From Stomorhina lunata (taxonomy: Eukaryota > Arthropoda > Insecta > Diptera > Rhiniidae): DNA of 64,000 nucleotides. The position numbers and the translations under genes were made by a program. The DNA lies in contig OW121740.1 of NCBI GenBank assembly GCA_933228675.1, forward strand, positions 54,328,174 through 54,392,173. Reading direction: 5' to 3'. Shown one piece after another: positions 53,714 through 64,000 of this stretch. The first letter of the stretch is position 1; every line of letters starts with the position of its first letter. The notes under the pieces are model-generated. The model saw nothing but the letters and a program-made list of their open reading frames with translations, had not been told where the DNA came from and ran no database searches.

Positions 53714-54956
53714 TGTAGCAGCCTGAATTAAATATTATTTTATTCATTTTTATAATTATTATTTTATTAAAAATGGGATATATATTATTTTCATATTATT
53801 ATTAAAATTATTATTTTGCATCATTATTATTGTTTATTATCATGTTTTATATTTTTGTATTTATTGTATTTTATTTGTTGACCGAACACCCTAATAATTT
53901 ATCACTAAAGCTACGGTCACATTGATTAAACATTTAATCGAAATTATCAAATATTTAATCCTCGTAGTCTGACCACAAAATATTTTTGAGGTTCAAACAA
54001 GAAACATGTTGATTTGAACAAAACAAAATCATTTGCCAGCAAATAAAAATTTTCCTAATGTGACCACGCAAGAGCAAATATTTTATTAAATTTTGATCAA
54101 ATAATTATTTAATCTTACAAAATTTTTGTAACATCAAACAGGGGCAAATAACAGCTGAGCATTTCTATTGTTTACTATTCAAACAGAAACAACAACATCA
54201 AATTTGAGAAACAACAACATCAAATTTGAGAAACAACAACATCAAATTTGAGAAACAAATTGATAGATACACAATTTTGTTTTGAAAAAATTTGATCAAA
54301 TATTTTTTGGGAAAATATTTAATCTTCAGTGTGACCATAAATAAAACTTGTTTTTTTGTTTATACTTTGAACGTATTTTTTCTGTATTTTATCAAATAAA
54401 AATCGTCAAATAAATGTGCAAGTGTGACCACAAATTTTTTATTATATTGTTTTGACAATATTTTACTCAAAATATTTGATTTAAATGTTTAATGAGTCTG
54501 ACCGTACCTTAACTGTTATACAAAATTCTTTATGATATTGTTCATCAATAATAAAGAGCGTAACAATTAATATTAGCTCTCACGCTCATTATTATTTTCT
54601 TATCCCTATTACATTGTTTTTATATTTTTTCGAATTCCCTTTGTACTAGACGACTTATGTATTTGACCTGATCTAAGTTAGTTAATTACAATTATTGATT
54701 TTGTCATTCTCGATGCAACTTTTAAACAATAAACACCTTAAAACTAAAAGCGCATTACTTCATTTTTATAACTAAATAAAACAATAATTAAATAATTGGT
54801 CAGACACAGGAAGTTCTTTTAGACTACTGTGACAACCAAATCTGAGGACGAATACTGGCTGCATAGCCTTGTTTGACCCAGATATAATTTCTATTAAAAA
54901 TAATAAATTAATAACAAATAAAATTATTTAATAAGGTGGGAAACCGCCTTATTACA
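53714..54956 (+). mobile_element. Solo LTR, 1243 bp with nested element, duplication AAGT
   Basis: Begins TGTAGCAGCCTGAATTAAAT and ends CCGCCTTATTACA, with AAGT on both sides (53710-53713, 54957-54960). About 640 bp remain when the nested 601-bp element is subtracted. AATAAACACC at about 54727 may be the polyadenylation signal. Orientation is uncertain. No internal genes. Confidence 0.65.
53909..54509. mobile_element. 601-bp TIR element, duplication TAA
   Basis: Ends AGCTACGGTCACATTGATTA and the complement of AGGTACGGTCAGACTCATTA, both continuing AACATTTAA, flanked by TAA (53906-53908, 54510-54512). The 3-bp TWA target fits PIF/Harbinger. Subterminal GTGACCACA-like words recur, and a 22-bp sequence is tandemly triplicated at 54186-54251. 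Confidence 0.8.
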
Positions 54957-56701
54957 AAGTGTATTTTAGGTGAAATTAAGGCTGTTTTCATAAGTTTTTT
55001 GTGTGGGAGCTATGACTAAATGTAAACTGATTTTGATAAAATTTTATATTCTGCCTAGGATTTATGTAAAACTTCTATATTTTATAGTTATAGCTATTAT
55101 AGTTTGTTATTTATTAGCAAATAAGTGATTGGCGTAGACGAGGTTATACGGGAGCAATGATCAATAGTCAACCGATTTTGCCCAATTTGATGAAATTCTG
55201 TCGTATTGTTTGACACAAAATACAGCTTTACTAATTTTGGCTGAAATCCGTCGACTCTTACGAGACTTACACCTAAATGCAAAAGTTACGCCTAAACTGC
55301 AACGCCTAGACTGCAACACTTTTTGCTTAAATTGTGTGTAACAATTTATGTGACTTTTTTCAGAAAATTTTGAACTTTGTTCTATGATCGGTAAATTTTG
55401 GTGCATTTTTTTCGCTCAATCTTAAGAAGAGACTTTCACCTTTCACATGGTTATGGTGGGAGCACCGAGCAAAATCACGCAACTTAGCTTTTGTCTAAAT
55501 AAAAACGAAAACACTGAATTTTGTAGACCTTTTTAAATTTCCTGACTTCTCCTAAGCATATAGCTTAGAGATTAACCACCTAATTTATAAACCAATTATA
55601 TAATTATCAAAGGCTTATTGTAGGAATTTTGTATGGAAAATTTAAATTATAAGCTCGTTATAATCATATTTTTCGATTATTAATTGGGGGATAATATATA
55701 AGATTTTATATCTTAATCAAATTCACATCAAAATTAAAGCTTTGGATTCGATTCATGAGCTACTTAGTTTGATGAAAAATTTCACCACTTTTCGTTTTAG
55801 AACATTAAATACATTTCAATACCTTTTTTATAACACATAATATAACTTTTTCTTAAAAACAATTATTGATCCTTAATATCTAGACTATTCTCTATAGAAG
55901 TGCATTGTTAGATTTTTGAACAGCGGTGTTCTAAAAATGGAAATACCGTAGTGCGACATCGTGACTGTCAAATCCGCATAATCCATAATTTCAACAGTGC
56001 ACAGTGGTTCAGAATCGTTTTTCATTAAGCAAAACTCTGTAACTTTATCAAATATTAAAATTTGTATTTCCAAATTAACTTAAATTCTGTATCTTTAGCA
56101 GCATGCCACGCCCACTACTGAAAATATTTAATAAAAATGTCTTATTTTAAAATTATTAAATAAAAAATAAACAAGAAACAGTGTTAAATTCGGCTATGAC
56201 GAATCTTAGATACCCTTCACCAATGGTGTTTAAAAAGTAAAGTACATACTCGTAAGAGTTTATGGTAAAATATGTATGTTTCTGAACACTAATTTATACA
56301 TACATACATATATTCCATATACATATATTCTGATTAAAAAAAAAAAAAACTAAAAATCAGAAAACGGTCGCTGTTCTAAAAAGTTCATAAGTAGGCAATT
56401 TTATCTTAATTTAGTAAGCCGTTGAGTCCCTTTTCAATAATATTTGGTAAATATTATTCCATCTTTATGTATGATAAAATTCATTTATTATGTATTATGG
56501 ATATAAAAGATAACTAACCAAGAACAGTTATCTAAAACTCTAAGGTTAGCGGACCGATTTGGATCAAACTTTTGCCAACAATATTTGGGAGTGATTGTTT
56601 TGTCAATCTATAGAAGCCTTAGAATCTTAGGGTATACGGAATTAGTGAGATTTTTAAATTACTATTAGACCTATATTAGAAAATCTTAAGGCTACTAACG
56701 T

Positions 56702-56900
<199 letters not shown>

Positions 56901-57200
56901 ATTTCAAGACAACATTCCAATTGGAACAAAGGGTACTTCTCTCAGACAATGAGCTGCATCCGATTCTATTTTTAGACTCATTGAAAGGGACCTACGTTTG
57001 AACGCCGACTCTGAACGGCTAATGCATTAATTAGAGAAGTTTTATATAGCCTAATACTCAATAACCAGTGGCTAGCTGGGTTATGAGGTGAATCGCCGCT
57101 TTTTTTGAAATTTTTTTTCCAAGTTGGCCTGGTCGGGGATTGAACTTGGGACCTCGGTATGCTAGGCGGATGACTAACCTGCTATACCGCGGCGGCTCAC
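56901..57200 (-). mobile_element. tRNA-derived SINE, full-length copy B
   Basis: Minus strand starts GTGAGCCGCCGCGGTATAGC, continues GGTTAGTCATCCGCCTAGCA and AGGTCCCAAGTTCAATCCCC (B box), then the conserved body to CCAATTGGAATGTTGTCTTG at the 3' end, where the TA array begins. About 300 bp, matching copy A at 1693 almost throughout; the head is intact, more consensus-like than copy A. Confidence 0.8.
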
Positions 57201-57927
57201 ATATATGTATATATATATTATATATATATCGGAAAAGTACTTGAATTTATGCAATATAAAATTTATTGGACTAATTTTGATGAATACTTAAGCGATCATA
57301 TTTGGGAAGTATTATTCTAGTCTAGATATCAAGGCTATAAGATGTAAAAATTTTCTAGTTAAAGATGAATGTACATATATCAGGACAGTGGTTAACTAAA
57401 TTTATCTACCAAGTAAGTGGTACGATTTAGATGAGTTCTTCATGAACAATAATTGGAAGGTTTTTTTATCGAACTATTTTAGAATAGGCTCGTAATTGAA
57501 TATATTATACCAATATTTTGGTAAAACAATTATTAGTTGTAGATGTATGTACAAAATAGACTTGCCTAAGGCTGTCAATTTGACTAAATTATTTTTTGTG
57601 TAAATTCTTAAAGGAAAACCCTCATTTCGATATACAACTTTACAATACAACAATTTAATACAATTGAAGTCACAAAAGTTCTATTATTTATTATAAGAAA
57701 ATTGTATCTTGATTCTGGTCTCTTGGCGATATCTCTATTGAAATGAGTTATATCAGAACTGTACTATACTGTACAATTTGATATATAACACAGCACAACC
57801 ACTATAAAATTTTGATGTATCATGACTACCTTTGTACAAATATGGTAAAATTTTTAAATTCTATGGATAGATTTTTTTTTTTTTTTTAATTGCAATTTTT
57901 TTAGACGTTTCTTCAAATAATTAATGA

Positions 57928-59398
57928 GTACCTGGTAGACCGAGCCTTGCTCGGAGCTTTATGATAAGCATTTTGAGGAAAATTTTAAAGTTTTTATATA
58001 TTTTATATTATAAAGTGCTAAAATAAATTTAGAGGAAAGACATTGTAGAAATATTCAGTTAATTTTTAATTATTTGATTTATTTTGTCCGACCAACACAT
58101 AGTTTGCATAGTTTACAGTTTAACTCATTTTGAATAATTTTGGAAATTATTCATATCAACAGAAACCTCTGTCGACTCATGCGCAACAACTTTGCTAAAG
58201 ATTATAGTCTGATCAAATGCACAGTTTACGATTTAATTCATTTTGAGTAGTTTTCTGTGGCGCCACCTGTCGGACTTTGCTTATTCCAATTCATAAACCT
58301 TCTTCGGCTTATCCGTAACAACTTTGCTGAAGATTATAGCATGATTAAATGTACAGCATACGATTAAATTGACTTTGAGTAAATTTCAGTAGCGCCACCT
58401 GTCGAAATTTCTTCATACCAACTAAGAAACCTTCGTCGGCTCATGTGCAACAACTTTGCTAAAGACTGTAGCATGATTAAATGTACAGATTACGATTAAA
58501 TTGACTTTGAGTAAGTTTCTGTAGCGCCACCTGTCGGAAATTATTCATACCAACTAAAAAGCCTTCGTCGACTCATGCGCTACAACTTTGCTAAAGATCA
58601 TAGCATGATCAAATGTACAGTTTACGATTTAATTAATTTTAGTAATTTTCAGTGGCGCCATCTGTCGGAAATTAGTCTTATCAACTTAAAAACCTTCACC
58701 GGCTTATCCGCCACATCTTCGCTAAAGAGCATAACACAATCAAATTCACAGTTTACTATTCTATAAAGAACATACATACAGACAAACATTCATTTGTTTA
58801 AAATAATACTAATTTTTCCCCCTTTTTATTCCCTAATTTCTAAAAGTTCCATATGCATATTTGGTACTTTTTTGGTGCCAATTGAATTCGGTACATTTTT
58901 TTAAAACGCATTTAACATAATGTATAATGTTCCTATTCATATTACTTTGGAGATGTTAAGTTATCATTTTATCCCTTTTTTACCCATTTTGGCTCCAAAA
59001 TCAAAAAAGTACCAAATACGTGTTTCATGTTTTTTTACATCTATTGATTGCAGTACCAAGTTTCTTTCTATATTCTTTAGTTTAAAATATAAGAGTGGGT
59101 TAAAAATGTGCCAAAAAAACTATTTTCACCCTTTTTTACCCCCTATCGGACATAGTTTCAAAAAAGTACCAAACACCTGTCCGCTTATTTTGAAAGCTGT
59201 TTAAAACGTAATTTTAATTTTGTTTCTATACCTATTACTTTAGGAGACATAGCGTTTTCGATTTTTTCCCCTTTTTACCCGTTTTTACCCTCTTAGAGGT
59301 AAAAGTTCCAAAAGTCCCTTCTTCTTTGACCTATACATCAAAAAAGATACCCACTGTCCAAATTTTATCAAAATCGTTAGAGCCGTTTTCGAGATAGC

Positions 59399-59429
<31 letters not shown>

Positions 59430-59447
59430 CAATTATTGCTCGTTTAA
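57928..59447. mobile_element. 1.5-kb insertion in the left arm, with 131-bp tandem repeats and TA tail
   Basis: Begins GTACCTGGTAGACCGAGCCT and ends after AAATCGTTAGAGCCGTTTTC, GAGATAGCCATTCTATA and a TA array (59405-59430). The AAATCG..GAGCCGTTTTCGAGATAG phrase followed by a simple-repeat tail is the style of a LINE 3' end, so this may be a 3' retroelement piece (inference). It carries the minisatellite below. Confidence 0.5.
58090..58775. repeat. 131-bp tandem repeat, about five units
   Basis: GCGCCACCTGTCG recurs at 58261, 58393, 58525 and (as GCGCCATCTGTCG) 58655, with ACAACTTTGCTAAAGATTAT and AAATGTACAGTTTACGATTA at fixed offsets. Period 130-132 bp, moderate divergence. Confidence 0.85.
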
Positions 59448-60799
59448 GAATATAAGATTACTCAAAAACTACTAGTCCGATATTATTAAAATAAAATCAG
59501 AAAAATTAAGATTTACATAGCCTTTGATTCGTCTATATATCGCGTTTCAATCTTATCAATAGAATCAGAGTTATAATAAAACAAATTAAGAAAAAATATA
59601 TTTTTTACGTAAAAATGGCTAACATTTTCGTTTTAAAAAAATCATAAAAAATCGAAAACGGCAAAATTATTTTATCGCATAGCGACATATAATAGCAACA
59701 AAATGAGATATCGACCATAAAAATCGATTGATTTTTTTCGAATTTATTCACAATTTAGTGAATTCGCTCATTTTCACAAAATTTTAGTTTAGTTGCGTAT
59801 GTCAAGCATTATAGCGGGTTTTCAAATGTATGAAAAAAATAAATTTTCCAATTTCAAGGGGTTCATGTCGGATTATTGTGAGATTTGGTGAGAAACTTCC
59901 ACCCACAAAATTTTAGTCGAATTGGACAACGTTAACACGTAGCGCATAGGACCCAAATCTGAAAAATAGCGTTTAAATCGAAAAAAAATTTACAGATTTT
60001 CAGTTTTTGCAAAATTAAAGCTATTTATTCCCCCTTTTGCAAAAAAGTGGATTCTGGTTCTTAGTGCAAACGCAATGATTTTTCCAATAAGCTACATGTC
60101 TTTAAATTCGGTTAAACAGTTTTCGAGTTGTTACAATTTTCACTGCCCATTACATGTCCTTGAGGACTTGCCGAAGACAATTTACAGAAACATTTTACTT
60201 AGTGTACAATTTTTTATTTTATTCTTTTTTAACTTACAATATACATGTAAACAATAAAATATAAAATTTCGCTAAAATTGATTGATATCTTCCTATTACA
60301 CAACGCAACAAAATATTTGACTTAGTCACATTTTTTGGTCAATTGCCTTCGGCAAGTAAATCTTAATTATTCTGATTTTATTTGAATAATATCCGATTAT
60401 TAGTTTCTGAGTTATCATTAATTATGTGAAAAAGTGTCTAAAAAAAATTGCAATTTTAAAAAAAAATTAAAAAAAACCTATCCATAGAATTTAAAAATTT
60501 TACCATTTTTGTACTAAGGTAGCCATGATACATCAAATGTATATAGTGGTTACTCGAGCATATTTTTGCTGTTGCCCTGTGTAATACTTTAATATCATAC
60601 ATATAATGGATTCACAATATTCGAATGTCAGACCACAAATTCATGTCATATGAAATAGGTTTGTAGAGCATCTGGAGGGAGTACTGACATGAAATTATAT
60701 ATAATGTTTTTGAACTGATTTTAGGAAATTTCCCTATGCACCATAACCTACATCAATTATAAATCCGATTTTAGGAAAAAACCAACTAAATTAAAAAAA

Positions 60800-61772
60800 T
60801 AATCTAAAAATTTGGAAATTTGTGATACATCGTTTTTAGTGTTTTGGAGATATTAAAGGTGTTTGTGGACCGGTTTCCTAAAATCTGATATGGAATTATA
60901 CAGGCGCATTATACATCAATATATTTCCTTTACAATGCTCAAAGGTCAGACTATTTATTTAAGATATTCGAGTATAAAATATCTCCGTCTGCTGAAATCA
61001 GTTTTGTAAAACTCATAGAAAATACACCGACATGAACTATATATCAGATTTTAGGACGTACTCCCACAATACACACTATTAAATTTCATTAAAATCGGTC
61101 CATAAACACCTGAGAAATTCCAAAAAAATCGAATTAATTTTTCTCAAAAATTTTGAATTTGGCAATTTGAAATACATCGATTTTACAATTTAAACCATAT
61201 CTTAGGTATTTATTGCCCAATATTCATGAAATTCAATAGCGTGCTTTCCTAAAGTTTGATATATAATTTATCTGGGCCCATCGTCAAGGAAAATTGGTTT
61301 TCTTATTTTTTGATTGTATTTTTTAAACAATTGATTTGGGGAACATCAAATGTAGTGTTTTGGCGATATTTCTGGTGTTTATAGGCCGATTTTGATGAAA
61401 TAACTTATGAATGTTAGTTCATCATGAGTATGGTTTTTCTTTTCTATTTGAAATGTACTTTTCAATTAAAAATTTTATATGTCACACATAAATTTTGGTA
61501 TTTTGGCGATATCTCAGGCGTTTTTCAACCGATTTTGACGAAATATATAATAGCGTGCTGCGTAGGAAAATTTCATAAAATCTGATATACAATTTATGTC
61601 GATGTACTCTCTAATAGCTTCACAAACTTGATTTCAACAGACAGACGGACATCGCTTAATCGATTCTCCAGCCGATTCTGAGTCGATCGGGGTCTACGAC
61701 AAATAATGCAAAAATACAAACTGAATGACAAACTTATAATACCCTTTCACCTATTTGTGAAGAGTATAATTA
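60800..61772. repeat. Hairpin-ended noncoding repeat, copy 4
   Basis: Shares CATGAACTATATATCAGATT and TTGGCGATATCTC phrases with 37250-37600, has AGACAGACGGACATCGCTTA at about 61640, and ends CAAACTTATAATACCCTTTC with the hairpin ACCTATTTGTGAAGAGTATAAT (61737-61770). Confidence 0.65.
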
Positions 61773-63205
61773 CATAAACTTTACAAATAGTTACTTAAAT
61801 TTCTTAATATATCGAAATTCATTAACCACTCTATAAAATACATTCCAAATTTTATTGAGTGGTAACTTTTAGGCTTGATAACTTTTTTTTTATAAATTGG
61901 CGTTACATTTTCAACCCTCAACAGCCGCGTGATAAAAAAGTTAGATTTATTGTTTCTTCAGATTTTAAAAGCTTTTTCTCTGGATCGAACTGCGATTTTA
62001 GACCTATCTTGTTCAAAAATGTACACACCAGAACCTTTATCGATATCAATCATTTATCCGATCCTGAAGATTGCGTTTCATGACATGTTTGATTTTGAAA
62101 CTTTTAAAAAACGGAACTAAGTAGATCAATATTGGGCTCTCTATAGTTAAGCCTTTAGTAATTAGTAACGCTCATAGTCACTTAATCCTAGACTTAAAGT
62201 CACTTATAACAAAATTTGACGATTTGTGCCATTAATTTAGAAAAAAGTTGCTTTCGTTACAACAGTTGGCGAATAACTACTCTAGAGAGTGTGATTTCTG
62301 TTTACTAGATCTAAAATATTAGTGAGACTAGGTTTAATGAATCATTAATGTCTCTCTTTTATGAAAAACTATATTTTGTTTTGATACAAAAAAAGCAAAC
62401 GCTAATTGAATAATTAAATATTTAAATAAAATAACAAATTAGTTTTAAAATACAAACTATACCTGAATGAGCACAGCAGAAAAAATATTAAAGGGGATTT
62501 TTGTGATCATGGGGTTTTAAATTGTTTTGCCAAAATTTTGTCAAATTTTTTGCTGTGACGATTTTTAAAATTCCGAAAAATTCCATTAAATGTTTTCATT
62601 GGGTTTCAGCTCAATGTTTATACGCATCATACAAAAATAGTAGGGGATATATTGAGTTTGTTATTCCGTTTGTAATTTAAAAAATTGTGATTTATGAACC
62701 ATTATGAAATTCTAAAAGTGTTTCAGCTACATTTTTGTCCAGACAAATTTTTGTTCATTGTATTTTGACAGCTTTCTCTTTGAAAGAGAGAATATATTTA
62801 GTTCGAACAGCTCTCAGCAATAATTGATTTAAATTTATGGCTCGATTGTGTATTGCAGCCGAATTTTACAACCAGTAAAAGAAGTTGTATTGCTTATGGC
62901 AACCCATGTTGCTAAAAGCTATCGAACATTGTGACTGGCAACTAGAAAATTGTAAGAAGAAGAAAAAATGTAAACAAACAGCCATTTTAATTAAAAAAAA
63001 AAAAACTAAAAAAAGAAAATTAAGTATTTCAACTTTTAAAAATTGGTGCCGCTTTAAGATTGTTTTCGGATGAAAGTTTCCAGAAGTCCCATGAAAACGA
63101 TTTCACATGCGAATATCGGGTTATCAATTTCGTGATTTCAAAAGTATTGGACTGGAATTCGACATCTGTCAAACTAAGTTTTTAAACAATTTTTTTCTTT
63201 TCAAT
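61773..63205. other. Intergenic, no gene recognised
   Basis: Two overlapping frames at 61859-62120 have moderately complex composition (VRFIVSSDFKSFFSGSNCDF) but I recognise nothing, and no context supports a gene. Confidence 0.4.
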
Positions 63206-63227
63206 TGAAAGTCTGACATTGACAAAA

Positions 63228-63425
63228 ATGGATCGCTTAAGTATCACACAACGCATACAAATATCAAAACATTCTACAAAAATGGCGATTCAGCAACATC
63301 CACATGTCGAGAAGATTATGGTTTACATAATCGTCAAACTAGGCAAGCAATTGGCAAAATTGTGGAGCGGTTACAAATATTGTAAGGCCTGTGCATTAAA
63401 GAGGTTTGAAAAAAAAATTGGGTCA
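63228..63425 (+). pseudogene. Mariner transposase N-terminal fragment
   Basis: Plus strand from 63229: MDRLSITQRIQISKHSTKMA, then in the shifted frame NGDSATSTCREDYGLHNRQT and RQAIGKIVERL, a helix-turn-helix N-terminus of the DD41D-type transposase. One frameshift, no catalytic core; the palindrome begins just after. The same leader and start occur inverted at 49297-49325. Confidence 0.65.
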
Positions 63426-63442
63426 GTTACCCCATAGGATTA

Positions 63443-64000
63443 ATGGTAATGTAAAAGTAATTGTAACATTTTTTTTTACCACGCCCACAAATACCGCCTT
63501 CTTGTATTTTGTTAATTGTGTCGCCATCTTTAGTCCGATCAAAAAACTATATATCAGTGTTCACGGCTCTGTAAGGGCATTTCTCCCTTTGATAGTTTTT
63601 AACACTATTCCGACCGAAGGTGTCAAAAGACACCTTTTCAAACTTTGACTTGAAATTATTTTTTAAGTTGAATAATTTTTTCAATTTTTTTTTTGACAAT
63701 TCATATAATAGTTGTTAAAATTAAAATTATTTTAACAACTATTATATGAATTGTCAAAAAAAAATTTGAAAAAATTATTCAACTTAAAAAATAATTTCAA
63801 GTCAAAGTTTGAAAAGGTGTCTTTTGACACCTTCGGTCGGAATAGTGTTAACTCACATCAATTCACATCAATTTCTACCGCGATGTATAAAATGTTATGA
63901 TCAAACCTAAAATGGCGACACAGTGAACAAAATACTAAGAGGGCGGTATTTGTAGGCGTGGTAAAAAAATATATTTTTTTTCAATTGTTTTAACATTATC
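63443..64000. repeat. Large palindrome running off the window edge
   Basis: The inner part, 63599-63851, is an almost perfect inverted repeat with about 125-bp arms centred at about 63725 (only a run of T differs in length). The outer arms, 63443-63590 and 63855-64000, match more loosely: TTACCACGCCCACAAATACC at 63476 against the complement at 63945-63964, and GTGTCGCCATCTTTAG against its complement near 63912. Each inner arm also holds GGTGTCAAAAGACACC. A fold-back element is the likely identity. Confidence 0.85.

Larger units (their letters stand above)
53090..56240. repeat. Degenerate noncoding repeat domain split by a solo LTR
   Basis: Blocks of about 190 bp recur at 53110, 53260, 53580, 54990 and 55140: GGGAGCTATGGTCAAATGTG, ACCGATTTTGATAAAATTTT, TAAAACTTCTAT and TATAGCTATTATAGTTT, each in variants. 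A CCGTCTGACGGACACACGGA phrase at 53515 ties it to the hairpin-ended family, and GATACCCTTCACCAATGGTG at 56209 looks like its end hairpin. No coding capacity. Confidence 0.55.
57788..60582. mobile_element. 2.8-kb element with long inverted arms, left arm split
   Basis: The right arm 60357-60582 is the inverted complement of two left pieces, 57788-57927 and 59448-59513. Shared phrases: TTGATGTATCATG.CTACCTT, ATTTTTAAATTCTATGGATAG, AATTGCAATTTTTTTAGAC, and CCGATATTATT.AAATAAAATCAGA. The terminus is ACACAGGGCAACAGC on the right; the left has a roughly 20-bp deletion there. Ancestrally a 230-bp-arm inverted element with an 840-bp centre (59514-60356). No coding capacity. Confidence 0.75.

Overview
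The window is AT-rich eukaryotic nuclear DNA, most probably from a higher (schizophoran, perhaps calyptrate) fly. It holds one recognisable host gene and is otherwise dominated by transposable elements and simple repeats. The host gene is the fly orthologue of Ataxin-2, on the minus strand, whose five coding exons I place at 26119-26034, 13474-13110, 13044-10537, 9261-9116 and 9047-8751. All splice sites follow GT..AG, phases match (2,1,1,0), and the joined frame gives 1133 residues with an Lsm domain, an LsmAD region, a PAM2 motif and long Gln/Pro-rich segments. The organism assignment is an inference from this protein, from the base composition and from the element families seen.

Region by region: 1-7350 is a patchwork of a tRNA-like SINE with a TA tail, an 826-bp element with long terminal inverted repeats (TIRs) sitting in that tail, a LINE fragment, a possible hAT relic, and a broken DD41D mariner that itself carries a 109-bp miniature element and a 29-bp satellite. 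7351-27250 is the Ataxin-2 locus. Its intron 3 is largely the same 29/31-bp satellite, and its 12.6-kb intron 1 carries a DD37E Tc1/mariner relic, two copies of an RNase-H-bearing LINE on opposite strands (one with a 167-bp miniature element inside it), and a three-level nest (TIR element > pogo-like element > 787-bp TIR element).

27250-42000 is intergenic: TA microsatellite, AT-rich tandem arrays, a jockey-like LINE fragment split by a 252-bp miniature element, a noncoding repeat family ending in a small hairpin, a 270-bp satellite, and a 1.5-kb hAT-type non-autonomous element with a perfect 8-bp target duplication. 42000-49330 is a nest of non-LTR elements, cut by a 5'-truncated jockey-like copy, by a solo LTR (4-bp duplication GCGT) and by a near-complete 1284-bp DD41D mariner whose transposase frame carries two nonsense codons.

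49330-64000 is repeats only: further copies of the hairpin-ended family, a second solo LTR (duplication AAGT) with a nested 3-bp-duplication miniature element, a second full SINE next to a long TA array, a 2.8-kb element with inverted arms split by a 1.5-kb insertion, and a large palindrome running off the right edge. I see no tRNA, rRNA, CRISPR or bacterial-type features, and no gene cluster that works together beyond Ataxin-2 itself. The long nests allow the relative age of many insertions to be read directly.
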